A stretch of 64,000 nucleotides of DNA from Massilia sp. TS11 (GCF_022012445.1 NZ_JAKLTS010000006.1:124001-188000); one strand, 5' to 3'. Positions 1-9,081 are shown, counted from the stretch's first letter. Notes: generated by a model from the letters alone, not told the origin. A program made the numbers and translations.

Positions 1-219
1 ACCTTCAAGGCTGAAGTGCGTCTGTCTGAGCTCAACGCCATCGCCGTGACCGACATCGACCTGATCGTCCTGAAACAGGCCGGCGTGCTGCCGGTGCTGG
101 CTCGCGACGTGCGCGTCATCCTGTCCGGTGAGATCACCAAGGCCGTCAATCTGAAGGGCCTGAAAGTGACCGCCGGTGCCAAGGCTGCGATCGAAGCAGC
201 CGGTGGTTCGGTTGCCTAA
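1..219 (+). CDS. rplO: 50S ribosomal protein L15, C-terminal part (cut by window edge)
   Basis: The frame is open from the first base to a TAA at 217-219 and encodes about 72 C-terminal residues. The tail, with LKGLKVTAGAKAAIEAAGG and the preceding VLSGEITKAVN, matches the end of bacterial L15, a late-assembling 23S rRNA-binding protein of the large subunit. It sits directly before secY, the usual spc-operon order. The start codon and N-terminal half lie outside the window, so a GTG at 16 is only an internal codon. Confidence 0.93.
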   Translation, partial: TFKAEVRLSELNAIAVTDIDLIVLKQAGVLPVLARDVRVILSGEITKAVNLKGLKVTAGAKAAIEAAGGSVA

Positions 220-235
220 GACTTAGGAGTTGACG

Positions 236-1570
236 TTGGCGGCAAATCCTCAACTGGCGAAGAGTGCAGCGGCAGGTTTCCCCTGGAACCGCCTCTGGTT
301 CTTGCTCGGCGCACTCGTCGTGTACCGCATCGGCGCCCACGTGCCGGTGCCGGGCATCGATCCGGCTCGTCTGGCGCAGATGTTCAAGGAACACGAGAAC
401 GGCATCCTCGGCATGTTCAACATGTTCTCGGGTGGCGCGCTCTCGCGTTTCACGGTGTTTGCGCTGGGGATCATGCCCTACATTTCGGCGTCGATCATCA
501 TGCAGTTGCTGTCGATTGTCTCGCCGCAGATGGAAGCGCTGAAGAAGGAAGGCGAAGCAGGGCGTCGCAAGATCACCCAGTACACCCGCTATTTCACGGT
601 GGTGCTGGCCCTGTTCCAGGCCTTCTCGATCGCCGTCGCGCTCGAATCGCAGCCGGGCCTCGTGCTCGATCCGGGCATGAGCTTCCGCCTGGTGACGGCC
701 GTGACCCTGGTCACGGGCACGATGTTCCTGATGTGGCTCGGCGAGCAGATCACGGAACGCGGTCTCGGCAACGGCATTTCGATCATCATCTTTGCGGGTA
801 TCGCGGCCGGTCTGCCGGCAGCGCTCGGCGGTCTGTTCTCGCTGGTCTCGAATGGTTCCATCGGTTCCTTCTCGGCCCTCGTGATCGTGCTGCTGGTGGC
901 CCTGGTGACCTTCGCCGTCGTGTTCGTCGAGCGTGGTCAGCGCAAGATCCTGGTCAACTATGCCAAGCGTCAAGTCGGCAACAAGGTGTACGGCGGCCAA
1001 ACCAGCCACCTGCCCCTGAAGCTGAACATGTCGGGCGTGATCCCGCCGATCTTCGCCTCCTCGATCATCCTGTTCCCGGCCACGATCGTGGACTGGTTCA
1101 CGCGGGGTGGCGACAAGGAGAGCGCGGTGATCCGTTTCCTGCGTGACCTGGCCGGTTCCATGGCGCCGGGCGAGCCGATCCATGCGCTGCTGTATGCGCT
1201 GGCCATCGTGTTCTTCTGCTTCTTCTACACGGCCCTCGTCTTCAATTCGAAGGAGACGGCCGATAATCTGAAGAAGAGCGGCGCCTTCGTGCCGGGCATC
1301 CGTCCGGGCGAACAGACCGCGCGCTACATCGACAAGATCCTGATGCGCCTGACCCTGGCCGGCGCCGTGTACATCACCCTGGTCTGCCTGCTGCCGGAAT
1401 TCATGCAGGCGCAGTGGAAAGTGCCCTTCTATTTCGGTGGCACCTCCCTGCTGATTATCGTGGTGGTGACCATGGATTTCATGGCCCAGGTCCAGAACTA
1501 CGTCATGTCGCAGCAATACGAATCGCTGCTGCGCAAGGCGAACTTCAAGGGCGGGATGCCCACCCGATAA
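236..1570 (+). CDS. secY: Protein translocase subunit SecY
   Basis: Core channel subunit of the SecYEG translocase, an inner-membrane protein with ten membrane helices. The protein is about 444 residues, usual for SecY. It shows the hydrophobic first helix ([19 protein letters not shown]), the plug-region segment [20 protein letters not shown] and a C-terminal tail ending near [10 protein letters not shown]. Start choice: an in-frame TTG at 230 is open, but AGGAG at 225-229 would touch it. The TTG at 236 leaves a 6-base spacer and gives the usual MAANPQL-like beginning, so I place the start at 236. Co-transcribed between rplO and infA. Confidence 0.96.
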   Translation: MAANPQLAKSAAAGFPWNRLWFLLGALVVYRIGAHVPVPGIDPARLAQMFKEHENGILGMFNMFSGGALSRFTVFALGIMPYISASIIMQLLSIVSPQMEALKKEGEAGRRKITQYTRYFTVVLALFQAFSIAVALESQPGLVLDPGMSFRLVTAVTLVTGTMFLMWLGEQITERGLGNGISIIIFAGIAAGLPAALGGLFSLVSNGSIGSFSALVIVLLVALVTFAVVFVERGQRKILVNYAKRQVGNKVYGGQTSHLPLKLNMSGVIPPIFASSIILFPATIVDWFTRGGDKESAVIRFLRDLAGSMAPGEPIHALLYALAIVFFCFFYTALVFNSKETADNLKKSGAFVPGIRPGEQTARYIDKILMRLTLAGAVYITLVCLLPEFMQAQWKVPFYFGGTSLLIIVVVTMDFMAQVQNYVMSQQYESLLRKANFKGGMPTR

Positions 1571-1586
1571 GGACCAGGACAAACGC

Positions 1587-1805
1587 ATGGCAAAAGACGA
1601 CGTCATCCAAATGCAGGGCGAGATCCTCGAGAACTTGCCCAACGCAACCTTCCGAGTCAAACTGGAAAACGGACACGTGGTACTCGGACACATTTCGGGC
1701 AAGATGCGCATGAATTACATCCGCATCCTGCCTGGCGACAAGGTCACCGTGGAGCTCACGCCCTATGACCTGAGCCGCGCCCGGATTGTGTTCCGGACCA
1801 AGTAA
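1587..1805 (+). CDS. infA: Translation initiation factor IF-1
   Basis: A 72-residue single OB-fold protein that binds the 30S A site during initiation. It begins [20 protein letters not shown] and ends in the family-typical [13 protein letters not shown]; the length is exactly that of bacterial IF-1. It lies 16 bases after secY and just before rpmJ, as in other betaproteobacterial spc/alpha clusters, and is read from the same operon. Confidence 0.97.
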   Translation: MAKDDVIQMQGEILENLPNATFRVKLENGHVVLGHISGKMRMNYIRILPGDKVTVELTPYDLSRARIVFRTK

Positions 1806-1839
1806 GTTGTAGAACAATCGAACCAAGAGAGAGTGCAAA

Positions 1840-1953
1840 ATGAAAGTTAACGCTTCAGTCAAGCGCATCTGCCGCAACTGCAAGATCATCAAGCGCAAGG
1901 GTGTGGTCCGCGTGATTTGCGTGGAGCCGCGTCACAAGCAGCGTCAAGGTTAA
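1840..1953 (+). CDS. rpmJ: 50S ribosomal protein L36 (zinc-binding form)
   Basis: A 37-residue protein starting [14 protein letters not shown], with an AGAGAG-type ribosome-binding site just upstream (1827-1832). Cys11, Cys14, Cys27 and His32 form the zinc ribbon of the C+ type L36, a 23S rRNA-binding protein of the large subunit. The ORF is short but the sequence is unmistakable, and its position between infA and rpsM is conserved. Retaining all four zinc ligands suggests this is the zinc-replete paralogue; no C- paralogue is in the window. Confidence 0.96.
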   Translation: MKVNASVKRICRNCKIIKRKGVVRVICVEPRHKQRQG

Positions 1954-1973
1954 TTACGGTCGAGGAATAAAGC

Positions 1974-2339
1974 ATGGCACGTATTGCAGGGGTCAATATC
2001 CCCAACCACCAACACACGGTCATTGGCCTGACCGCCATTTATGGCATCGGCCGTCCCCGTTCGGAGCAGATCTGCGCTTCCACCGGCATCCCCACCAATA
2101 AAAAGGTGAAGGATCTGGACGACAGCGAGCTGGAAAAGCTGCGTGATGAAGTGGCCAAGTTCGTCGTTGAAGGCGATCTGCGCCGTCAACTGTCGATGGA
2201 CATCAAGCGCCTGATGGACCTGGGCTGCTACCGCGGTCTGCGTCACCGTAAGGGTCTGCCGGTCCGTGGCCAGCGTACCCGTACCAATGCCCGTACCCGC
2301 AAGGGTCCGCGCAAGGCCGCTCAAGCGCTGAAGAAATAA
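1974..2339 (+). CDS. rpsM: 30S ribosomal protein S13
   Basis: A 121-residue small-subunit head protein that contacts the P-site tRNA and forms bridges with the large subunit. It begins [20 protein letters not shown] and ends in the basic tail [18 protein letters not shown], both standard for S13. It follows rpmJ after 20 bases and precedes rpsK by 17 bases, so it is part of the alpha operon. In E. coli the leader of this gene is the S4 autoregulation target; no equivalent pseudoknot could be judged here by eye. Confidence 0.97.
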   Translation: MARIAGVNIPNHQHTVIGLTAIYGIGRPRSEQICASTGIPTNKKVKDLDDSELEKLRDEVAKFVVEGDLRRQLSMDIKRLMDLGCYRGLRHRKGLPVRGQRTRTNARTRKGPRKAAQALKK

Positions 2340-2356
2340 TCTGAGGAACGATAACA

Positions 2357-2761
2357 ATGGCTAAGCAACAAAGCAGCGCCGCCGCCGCGCGTGTGCGTAA
2401 GAAAGTCAAGAAGAACGTCGCCGAGGGTATCGCCCACGTGCACGCTTCCTTCAACAACACCATCATCACCATCACCGACCGTCAGGGCAATGCGCTGTCG
2501 TGGGCGACCTCGGGTGGCGCTGGCTTCAAGGGTTCGCGTAAGTCGACCCCGTTCGCGGCCCAGGTGGCTGCCGAAGCCGCCGGTAAAGTGGCGATCGAGT
2601 GCGGTGTGAAGAACCTCGAAGTGCGCATCAAGGGCCCGGGCCCGGGCCGTGAATCGGCTGTGCGCGCCCTGAACAGCCTCGGCATCAAGATCACCGAGAT
2701 TCAGGACGTGACCCCGGTGCCGCACAACGGCTGCCGTCCGCCGAAGCGTCGTCGTATCTAA
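2357..2761 (+). CDS. rpsK: 30S ribosomal protein S11
   Basis: A 134-residue platform protein of the small subunit. The N-terminus is a lysine/alanine-rich extension, followed by the conserved [14 protein letters not shown] and the C-terminal [15 protein letters not shown]. It is 17 bases after rpsM and is followed by a 211-base gap before rpsD that holds a likely promoter and leader structures, so rpsD-rpoA-rplQ may be partly uncoupled from the upstream genes. Confidence 0.97.
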   Translation: MAKQQSSAAAARVRKKVKKNVAEGIAHVHASFNNTIITITDRQGNALSWATSGGAGFKGSRKSTPFAAQVAAEAAGKVAIECGVKNLEVRIKGPGPGRESAVRALNSLGIKITEIQDVTPVPHNGCRPPKRRRI

Positions 2762-2810
2762 GCTTGACCCATGTTGTCCACGGCCAGAATTGCTGGTCGT
2801 GAAGAAGGAA

Positions 2811-2840
2811 TTGCCGGCGCAGGACCGATTGCGGTATACT
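2811..2840 (+). promoter_or_regulatory. Candidate sigma70 promoter for rpsD-rpoA-rplQ
   Basis: TTGCCG (2811-2816) and TATACT (2835-2840) are separated by 18 bases and lie in the 211-base gap between rpsK and rpsD. The -10 hexamer is close to consensus and is preceded by G-C-G. Transcription would start near 2847, leaving a leader of about 125 bases before the rpsD GTG. Confidence 0.55.
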
Positions 2841-2908
2841 GCCCGGCTGTTGTCGCCTCGCAAGAGGCCCACAAGCCCACTGTCCACTCGTGTATCGGGT
2901 TGGACTAG

Positions 2909-2954
2909 CGCCTGATGCAGCGGTTCAGCCGGCATCGGGGCGTTATTATTTTTA
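2909..2954 (+). promoter_or_regulatory. Terminator-like hairpin in the rpsD leader
   Basis: CGCCTGATGC (2909-2918) can pair with GCATCGGGGCG (2932-2942), with one G-T pair and one bulged G, and is followed by the U-rich stretch TTATTATTTTTA. It ends only about 18 bases before the rpsD start, after a Shine-Dalgarno AAGGAA at 2961. It looks like an attenuator or partial terminator; feedback by S4 is an inference, not shown by the sequence. A second hairpin without a T-run lies at 2779-2801. Confidence 0.4.
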
Positions 2955-2972
2955 CTAAAAAAGGAAAGCACC

Positions 2973-3596
2973 GTGGCACGTTATATCGGTCCCAAAGCAA
3001 AACTGTCGCGCCGTGAAGGCACTGATCTGTTCCTGAAGAGCGCCCGCCGCTCGCTCGATTCGAAATGCAAGCTGGAAACCAAACCGGGCCAGCATGGCGT
3101 GAAATCGGGTGCCCGCACCTCCGACTACGGCAACCAGCTGCGTGAGAAGCAGAAGGTCAAGCGTATCTATGGTCTGCTGGAGCGCCAATTCCGCCGCTAC
3201 TTCGCCGAAGCCGAGCGCCGCAAGGGCAATACCGGTGAAACCCTGCTGGGTCTGCTGGAATCGCGTCTGGACAACGTCGCCTATCGCATGGGCTTCGGTT
3301 CGACCCGCGCGGAAGCCCGCCAGCTGGTGTCGCACAAAGCCTTCACCGTCAACGGCAACGTGGTCAACATCCCGTCCTACCTGGTGAAAGCCGGTGACGT
3401 GATCGCCGTGCGCGAAAAGTCGAAGAAACAAGCCCGTATCATCGAATCCCTGGCCCTGGCCGAATCGGTCGGCATGCCGAGCTGGGTGTCGGTCGACGCC
3501 AAGAAGATGGAAGGCACCTTCAAGTCGGTGCCGGAGCGCAGCGACATCGCTGCCGACGTCAACGAATCGCTGATCGTCGAACTGTATTCGCGTTAA
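2973..3596 (+). CDS. rpsD: 30S ribosomal protein S4
   Basis: A 207-residue primary 16S rRNA-binding assembly protein; in many bacteria it is also the translational repressor of the alpha operon. It begins with a GTG start, preceded by AAGGAA at 2961-2966. The product carries the S4 N-domain ([18 protein letters not shown]) and the S4 RNA-binding fold around [15 protein letters not shown]. The zinc-type cysteine cluster of some S4 proteins is absent, so this is a C- form. It has its own upstream promoter candidate and leader hairpin. Confidence 0.96.
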   Translation: MARYIGPKAKLSRREGTDLFLKSARRSLDSKCKLETKPGQHGVKSGARTSDYGNQLREKQKVKRIYGLLERQFRRYFAEAERRKGNTGETLLGLLESRLDNVAYRMGFGSTRAEARQLVSHKAFTVNGNVVNIPSYLVKAGDVIAVREKSKKQARIIESLALAESVGMPSWVSVDAKKMEGTFKSVPERSDIAADVNESLIVELYSR

Positions 3597-3617
3597 TACG
3601 CGACCCTGAGTGTCACC

Positions 3618-3642
3618 CGCCCACGCGCGTCGTGGGCGTTTT
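3618..3642 (+). terminator. Hairpin with short T-run between rpsD and rpoA
   Basis: CGCCCACG (3618-3625) and CGTGGGCG (3631-3638) form a perfect 8-bp stem with a 5-base loop, followed by TTTT. The T-run is short, so partial termination or an RNA-processing/stability role fits better than full termination ahead of rpoA. Confidence 0.5.
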
Positions 3643-3702
3643 CAATTGAACCCGTCAGCCTTATCGGTGTAACGAGCCGAGGGTATTGATAAAGGACAAT
3701 CC

Positions 3703-4680
3703 ATGCAAAACAGTCTGTTGAAACCGCGCATTATCGACGTGGAAACCCTGGGCCCTGGTCACGCCAAAGTCGTGATGGAGCCGTTCGAGCGTGGCTACGG
3801 CCACACGCTGGGGAATGCCCTGCGCCGCGTGTTGCTGTCGTCGATGATCGGCTATGCGCCGACCGAAGTGACGATCGCCGGCGTCGTGCACGAGTACTCG
3901 TCGCTGGATGGCGTGCAGGAAGACGTGGTCGACCTGCTGCTGAACCTCAAAGGCGTGGTGTTCAAGGTGCACAACCGTGACTCCGTGACCCTGACCCTGA
4001 AGAAGGAAGGCGAAGGCGCCGTGCTGGCTTCGGACATCGATCTGCCGCACGACGTGGAGATCATCAATCCCGAGCACGTGATCGCCCACCTGACCGGTGG
4101 CGGCAAGCTCGACATGCAGATCAAGGTCGAAAAAGGCCGCGGCTATGTGCCGGGCAATGTGCGCCGTCTGTCGGAAGACGCCAACAAGACGATCGGCCGC
4201 ATCATTCTGGACGCCTCGTTTGCGCCGGTGCGCCGCGTGTCCTACTCGGTCGAGTCGGCCCGTGTCGAACAGCGTACCGACCTGGACAAGCTGATCATCA
4301 ACATCGAAACGAATGGTGTGATCACGCCGGAAGAAGCGATCCGTCAATCGGCCCGCGTGCTGGTCGATCAGCTCAATGTGTTCGCTGCCCTGGAAGGCAC
4401 GGAAACCACGGCCGAAGCCCCGTCGCGCGCGCCGCTGGTCGATCCGATCCTGCTGCGTCCGGTCGACGACCTCGAGCTGACCGTGCGTTCGGCCAACTGC
4501 CTGAAGGCCGAAAACATCTACTACATCGGCGACCTGATCCAGCGTTCGGAAAACGAGCTGCTGAAGACCCCGAACCTGGGCCGCAAGTCGCTCAACGAAA
4601 TCAAGGAAGTGCTGGCATCGCGCGGCCTGACCTTGGGCATGAAGCTCGAAAACTGGCCGCCGGCTGGTCTCGAGAAATAA
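3703..4680 (+). CDS. rpoA: DNA-directed RNA polymerase alpha subunit
   Basis: A 325-residue subunit that nucleates polymerase assembly and binds promoter UP elements and activators. The N-terminal dimerisation domain includes [17 protein letters not shown], and the C-terminal domain includes the helix-hairpin-helix region [22 protein letters not shown] lies just upstream of the ATG. It sits between rpsD and rplQ as in other proteobacteria. A GC hairpin at 4701-4722 (7-bp stem, no T-run) separates it from rplQ and may set relative mRNA levels. Confidence 0.98.
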   Translation: MQNSLLKPRIIDVETLGPGHAKVVMEPFERGYGHTLGNALRRVLLSSMIGYAPTEVTIAGVVHEYSSLDGVQEDVVDLLLNLKGVVFKVHNRDSVTLTLKKEGEGAVLASDIDLPHDVEIINPEHVIAHLTGGGKLDMQIKVEKGRGYVPGNVRRLSEDANKTIGRIILDASFAPVRRVSYSVESARVEQRTDLDKLIINIETNGVITPEEAIRQSARVLVDQLNVFAALEGTETTAEAPSRAPLVDPILLRPVDDLELTVRSANCLKAENIYYIGDLIQRSENELLKTPNLGRKSLNEIKEVLASRGLTLGMKLENWPPAGLEK

Positions 4681-4765
4681 TTTACTGTTGAACCGGCCCG
4701 CGCCCCCAGAGCACCGGGGGCGATCGAAGAGCTGGACCTAAACTCAAAAACCGAAAGGAACTACC

Positions 4766-5161
4766 ATGCGTCACCGTCACGGTCTCCGTAAGCTGAACCG
4801 CACCTCCTCGCACCGCCTCGCCATGCTGCGCAACATGACCGTCTCGCTGCTCAAGCACGAAGCGATCAAGACCACGCTGCCGAAGGCCAAGGAACTGCGC
4901 CGCGTCGTCGAGCCGATCATCACCCTGGGCAAGAACGACACCCTGGCCAACAAGCGTCTGGCGTTCTCGCGTCTGCGTGACCGCGAAATCGTCGGCAAGC
5001 TGTTCGCCGAAATCGGCCCGCGCTACAAAGAGCGCCAGGGCGGCTACATCCGTATCCTGAAGATGGGTTTCCGCGTGGGCGACAACGCCCCGATGGCCTT
5101 CGTGGAACTGGTGGACCGTCCGGAAGTGTCGGCTGCCGACGAAGCCCCGACCGCCGAGTAA
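4766..5161 (+). CDS. rplQ: 50S ribosomal protein L17
   Basis: A 131-residue large-subunit protein near the exit tunnel. It starts [17 protein letters not shown] and contains [19 protein letters not shown], the conserved core. A Shine-Dalgarno AAAGGAA precedes the ATG. It is the last gene of the alpha operon and is closed by a strong intrinsic terminator at 5181-5207. Confidence 0.97.
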   Translation: MRHRHGLRKLNRTSSHRLAMLRNMTVSLLKHEAIKTTLPKAKELRRVVEPIITLGKNDTLANKRLAFSRLRDREIVGKLFAEIGPRYKERQGGYIRILKMGFRVGDNAPMAFVELVDRPEVSAADEAPTAE

Positions 5162-5180
5162 TCCGGCGTCAGAGCAAGAA

Positions 5181-5207
5181 AAACCCGGCCAGCGCCGGGT
5201 TTTTTTT
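5181..5207 (+). terminator. Intrinsic terminator of the alpha operon
   Basis: ACCCGGC (5183-5189) and GCCGGGT (5194-5200) form a 7-bp GC-rich stem with a 4-base loop, flanked by AAA and a run of eight T. It lies 20 bases after the rplQ stop. Confidence 0.9.
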
Positions 5208-5217
5208 CGCCCCAACA

Positions 5218-5318
5218 AAATCGGGGTCAGACCCCATTTATCTGGGCGGAAAAAACCCGGCCGCAGCCGGGTGTTTTCTTGCCTTCAGGAGAAATGGGGT
5301 CTGACCCCATTTTTTCTG
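5218..5318. repeat. Palindromic repeat family A, copy 1 (two cores)
   Basis: Two copies of the 13-base palindrome GGGGTC-A/T-GACCCC (cores 5223-5235 and 5296-5308) face each other with flanks AAATC...ATTTATCTG and GAAAT...ATTTTTTCTGG. Between them lies a second hairpin with A and T runs. The unit fills the gap between the convergent genes rplQ and the M28 peptidase. Related units occur at 8941, 26611 and 53332. Confidence 0.85.
5250..5277 (-). terminator. Terminator of the M28 peptidase gene (inside the repeat unit)
   Basis: ACCCGGC (5255-5261) and GCCGGGT (5266-5272) form a 7-bp stem flanked by A6 on the left and TGTTTT on the right, so the minus-strand transcript gets a hairpin followed by T6. 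It copies the stem of the rplQ terminator 70 bases away. It may act in both directions. Confidence 0.7.
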
Positions 5319-5323
5319 GTGGG

Positions 5324-6961
5324 CTATTTGCGGGCGAATTCGGAGTCGCTGCGCCAGACGGGGCGGGGGGCGCCGTTGGCCAGCTCGAGGCCGACGTCGA
5401 GCATCAGCTGCAGGTCCTGGACGGCGCCACTGAAGTCCCAGTCCTTGCGCACATTGTCGCTGACCTGGTGGTAGTCGTGCTTGGTGTAGGCGTCGATCTG
5501 CTCCTTGCCGAAACCGGCCGGCTTGCCGATGAACTGGGCGCCGCGCTTCATGTACAGGGGCGGCACGCCGACTTTGGCGAACTCGAGCTGGTCGGAGCGG
5601 TAGAAGGTGCCGACTTCGGCGCGCGAATCCGGCGCCACCGTGCGGCCCTGGGCCTTGGCCTTGGCCTCGACCAGGGCGTCGATGCTGGTGTGGCCCATGG
5701 CGACGTTCTCGATATCGCTGGTCTTGCCCCAGGCGTTGAGGCCGTCGAAGTTGATGTCGGCCACCGTGCGCTCGAGCGGATACAGGGGATGCTCGGCGTA
5801 GTAGCGGGCGCCGAGCAGGCCCTGCTCCTCTCCCGTGGTCAGCAGGAACAGCACCGAACGCTTGGGCTTTTGCGCCAGGCCCTGGTAGGCGCGCGCCAGT
5901 TCGAGCACGCCGGCCACGCCGGAGGCATTGTCGAGCGCGCCGTGGAAGATCTTCTGGCTGCGCGGGCCGGGCAGGGCTTCGTTGATGCCAATGTGGTCCC
6001 AGTGGGCGCTGTAGATCAGGGTGTCCTGCTTGAGCGTGGGATCGCTGCCTTCGATGCGGCCCAGCACATTGTAGGAGTCGATCGTGCGCCAGGTGTTCTT
6101 CAGACTGAAGCTGGCCTGGGCGCCGAGCGCCACCGGGCGGAAGTCGCGCGACAGGGCAGCGCGCTTGAGCGCGTCGAAGTCCTGGCCGACGGCGGTGAAC
6201 AGTTCGCGCACGCGCGCCTCCTGCATCCACGAGGAGACGGCCGGGAAGCCGTGGTCGATGCCGTCGGCGCTCTTCAGGTGGAAGTTTTCGCGCGTCCAGC
6301 TATTGCGCACCACGTCCCACGGATAGCCGGCCGGACCGGTTTCGTGGACGATGATTGCGGCCGCAGCGCCGAGCTTGTCGGCGATGTAGTACTTGTAGTC
6401 CCAGCGCCCGTACCAGGTCATGGCCTTGCCCTTGAACAGGCGCGGATCGAGCTGGGCCGGGTTGGCGCTGTCGGGCACCTGCGGGTCGTTGACCAGCATC
6501 ACCAGGGTCTTGCCCTTGACGTCCAGGCCCTTGTAGTCGTCCCAGCCGTACTCGGGCGCCTGCACGCCATAGCCGACGAACACCAGGTCGGAGGCCTTGA
6601 CCTCGACCAGGGGTTTGGCCTGGACCGAATAGGCGACGAAATCATCGGGCGAATTCAGGCTGATGGTCTTGCCGCCCACGCTCAGGCTGAGGCTGGGGCG
6701 CGAGGTGACGCCCAGCATCGGCACCTTCTGCACATAGGTCCCGTCCGGATTGCCCGGTTTCAGGCCGGCCTGGCGCAGCTGGCGTTCGAGGTAGGCCAGG
6801 GTCTTCTTCTCGCCGGCCGAGCCGGGCGCGCGCCCTTCGAAGGCGTCCGAGGCCAGCACCTGGATATGGCCGAGCAGGGCCGCTTCGCTGAGCGGCTTGG
6901 GGCTGGCCGCCAGGGCCGGGGCGCCGGCCAGCAAGGTGGCAAGGATCACAGCAGATTTCAT
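5324..6961 (-). CDS. Secreted M28-family zinc metallopeptidase
   Basis: A 545-residue exported aminopeptidase-type hydrolase. The true start is the ATG at 6959-6961, preceded by GGGAG and followed by a signal peptide (MKSAVILATLLAGAPALAA). The C-terminal half carries the M28 zinc-binding pattern in order: SAHWDHIG, HGALDNASGVAG, LLTTGEEQGLLGARYY, INFDGLN and KHDYHQVSDN. The middle insert (about residues 130-260) is consistent with a PA domain. M28 enzymes with this layout remove N-terminal residues from peptides in the periplasm or medium; the exact substrate is not predictable. It is divergent from dsbD across 127 bases and convergent with rplQ. Confidence 0.9.
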   Translation of the reverse strand: MKSAVILATLLAGAPALAASPKPLSEAALLGHIQVLASDAFEGRAPGSAGEKKTLAYLERQLRQAGLKPGNPDGTYVQKVPMLGVTSRPSLSLSVGGKTISLNSPDDFVAYSVQAKPLVEVKASDLVFVGYGVQAPEYGWDDYKGLDVKGKTLVMLVNDPQVPDSANPAQLDPRLFKGKAMTWYGRWDYKYYIADKLGAAAAIIVHETGPAGYPWDVVRNSWTRENFHLKSADGIDHGFPAVSSWMQEARVRELFTAVGQDFDALKRAALSRDFRPVALGAQASFSLKNTWRTIDSYNVLGRIEGSDPTLKQDTLIYSAHWDHIGINEALPGPRSQKIFHGALDNASGVAGVLELARAYQGLAQKPKRSVLFLLTTGEEQGLLGARYYAEHPLYPLERTVADINFDGLNAWGKTSDIENVAMGHTSIDALVEAKAKAQGRTVAPDSRAEVGTFYRSDQLEFAKVGVPPLYMKRGAQFIGKPAGFGKEQIDAYTKHDYHQVSDNVRKDWDFSGAVQDLQLMLDVGLELANGAPRPVWRSDSEFARK

Positions 6962-7088
6962 CGCATCTCCCAAGTGAAGAAAGAAACAGTGTGGCATAGA
7001 ATGGCCGGGGTTGCAGCGGCGCAGGCTCGCCCTGCCTTGCGGCCCGAACCGGTGTACTATCTCGCCTGGTTTCCTGGATGACGCCACT

Positions 7089-8918
7089 ATGATCCGTTCC
7101 GCTTTCCTGCGCGCCCTGGCGGCGCTGCTGTTCCTGGCCAGCGCCCTGCTGCAGCCGGCCCGTGCCGATGATTATCTCGAGCCCGATGCCGCCTTCAAGA
7201 TGTCGGCCCGCATGCTCGACCCGAATACCGTGGCGGTCAGCTTCGAGATCGCCGACGGCTACTACATGTACCGCGAGCGCTTTGCCTTTACCGCCAAGGA
7301 CGCCAAGCTCGGCAAGCCGTCTTTCCCGCCCGGCAAGGTCAAGTTCGATGAGACCTTCGGCAAGAATGTCGAAACCTACCGCAATAGCGTGACGATCACC
7401 GTGCCGGTCGAGGCGAATGGCATGTTCACCCTGAGCGTCAGCAGCCAGGGCTGCGCCGATGCCGGCCTGTGCTACGCGCCGATGGAGACCCCGGTCAAGC
7501 TGATCGGCGCGCCGGCCCCGGCGGCCACGGCCGAGGCGGCGCCGCCCACGGTCGCGCCGGCGCCCGCAACGCCCGCGCCCGCCAGCGCGGCCAGCGACAC
7601 GCCCGCGCCCGCTGCTGCCGCGACGGCGGCCAGTGCCGCGGCACCGGCCTCGGAGCTGAGCCAGATCGCCGGCGTGCTCGGCGGTGGCAAGCTGCTCGTC
7701 ATCATCCCCACCTTCATCCTGATCGGTCTGGGCCTGGCCTTCACGCCCTGCGTGCTGCCGATGGTGCCGATCCTGTCCTCGATCATCGTGGGCGAGGGCG
7801 CCGCCAGCAGCCGCCTGCGCGGCCTGGTGCTGTCGCTCGCGTACGCGCTCGGCATGGCCATCGTCTACACGGCGCTCGGCATCGCCGCCGGCCTGATCGG
7901 CGAAGGCCTGGCCGCGGCCCTGCAGAACCCCTGGGTGCTGGGCGCCTTCGGTGTGCTGATCGTGGCCATGTCGCTGTCGATGTTCGGTTTCTACGATCTG
8001 CAGGTGCCGAGCTTCCTGCAGAGCAAACTGGCCGACGCCTCGGGCCGCCAGTCCTCGGGCAAGCTGGCCGGGGTGTTCCTGATGGGCGCGATCTCGGCCT
8101 TGATCGTCGGCCCCTGTGTGGCCGCGCCCCTGGCCGGCGCCCTCATCTACATCAGCCAGACGCGCGATGTGCTGGTCGGCGGCGCCGCCCTGTTTTCGAT
8201 GGCGGTCGGCATGAGTGTGCCGCTGCTGCTGGTCGGGATTTCGGCCGGTTCGCTGCTGCCCAAGGCCGGCGCCTGGATGAATGCGGTGAAAAAGTGCTTT
8301 GGCGTGCTGATGCTGGCCATGGCCCTGTGGCTGGTCTCGCCGGTGTTGCCGGCCGTGCTGCAGATGCTGGGCTGGACTGCGCTCGGCCTCGGCTATGGCG
8401 CCTATCTGCTGCTGCATAACCGCCACTGGGCCACGCTGGCGATCGGGGCGGCGTTCGGTATTCTCGGCGCGGTGCAGCTGGTCGGCCTGGTCTCGGGCGG
8501 ACGCGATGCGCTCGATCCGCTCGGCCACTTCCGCGGCGGGGCCGCGGCGGCGCCGGCCCGGCTGCAATTCACGCGCGTGAAGTCGCTGGCCGAGCTCGAG
8601 GCGGCCCTGGCCGCCAATCCGGGCCGCACGGCCATGCTCGACTTCTATGCCGACTGGTGCGTGTCCTGCAAGGAAATGGAAAAGCTGACCTTCACCGACC
8701 GCGCCGTCCAGCAGCGCCTGGCGGCGACCCTGCTGCTGCAGGTCGACGTCACGGCCAACAATGCCGACGACAAGGCCCTGCTCAAGCGTTTCGGCCTGTT
8801 CGGCCCGCCGGGCATCATCCTGTTCGACCGCCAAGGCAAGGAAATCGGCGGCGCCCGCATCGTCGGCTACCAGGCGCCGGAGCGCTTCCTCAGCTCGCTC
8901 CAGGCCCTCGGTTCCTGA
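7089..8918 (+). CDS. dsbD: Thiol:disulfide interchange protein DsbD
   Basis: A 609-residue inner-membrane protein that carries electrons from cytoplasmic thioredoxin to periplasmic DsbC/DsbG and cytochrome c maturation thioredoxins. Start ATG 7089, followed by a signal peptide ending near ARA. Three redox modules are visible: the alpha domain with QGCADAGLCYAPM (about residues 119-131), an eight-helix core with FTPCVLPMVP and VGPCVAAPLAG, and a C-terminal thioredoxin domain with FYADWCVSCKEME (about residues 518-531). All six expected cysteines are present. The alpha domain and the membrane core are joined by an unusually long Ala/Pro linker of about 50 residues. It may feed the System II cytochrome c pathway encoded at 21.7-25 kb. 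Confidence 0.94.
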   Translation: MIRSAFLRALAALLFLASALLQPARADDYLEPDAAFKMSARMLDPNTVAVSFEIADGYYMYRERFAFTAKDAKLGKPSFPPGKVKFDETFGKNVETYRNSVTITVPVEANGMFTLSVSSQGCADAGLCYAPMETPVKLIGAPAPAATAEAAPPTVAPAPATPAPASAASDTPAPAAAATAASAAAPASELSQIAGVLGGGKLLVIIPTFILIGLGLAFTPCVLPMVPILSSIIVGEGAASSRLRGLVLSLAYALGMAIVYTALGIAAGLIGEGLAAALQNPWVLGAFGVLIVAMSLSMFGFYDLQVPSFLQSKLADASGRQSSGKLAGVFLMGAISALIVGPCVAAPLAGALIYISQTRDVLVGGAALFSMAVGMSVPLLLVGISAGSLLPKAGAWMNAVKKCFGVLMLAMALWLVSPVLPAVLQMLGWTALGLGYGAYLLLHNRHWATLAIGAAFGILGAVQLVGLVSGGRDALDPLGHFRGGAAAAPARLQFTRVKSLAELEAALAANPGRTAMLDFYADWCVSCKEMEKLTFTDRAVQQRLAATLLLQVDVTANNADDKALLKRFGLFGPPGIILFDRQGKEIGGARIVGYQAPERFLSSLQALGS

Positions 8919-8940
8919 GCACCGCCCCTTGCTTCACCGA

Positions 8941-9002
8941 CAAATCGGGGTCAGACCCCATTTATCTGCGCGGAAAAATGGGGTCTGACCCCATTTTTTC
9001 CT
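8941..9002. repeat. Palindromic repeat family A, copy 2 (two cores)
   Basis: Cores at 8947-8959 (GGGGTCAGACCCC) and 8980-8992 (GGGGTCTGACCCC), 20 bases apart, with the same AAATC/ATTTATCTG and AAAAAT/ATTTTTTC flanks as copy 1. It lies between the convergent dsbD and the Spy-like gene. This is the most compact copy and probably best shows the basic unit. Confidence 0.85.
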
Positions 9003-9007
9003 GAGCC

Positions 9008-9045
9008 AAAAAAAAGCCGGCGGGCCATGTGCGTGGCGCCGCCGG
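9008..9045 (-). terminator. Terminator of the Spy/CpxP-like gene
   Basis: Read on the minus strand, CCGGCGG and CCGCCGG (plus-strand arms 9017-9023 and 9039-9045) form a 7-bp stem followed by a C/G step and eight T. It lies 37 bases past the stop of the minus-strand gene at 9082. Confidence 0.8.
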
Positions 9046-9081
9046 TCAAACGCGTACCCAAGTACTCCGTCTGGAGTTCGT

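Noticed and set aside
5279..7081. A 600-codon plus-strand frame opposite the M28 peptidase
   Set aside because: The minus-strand peptidase has a signal peptide, ribosome-binding site and full zinc motifs; the plus frame begins inside a repeat and has none of these.
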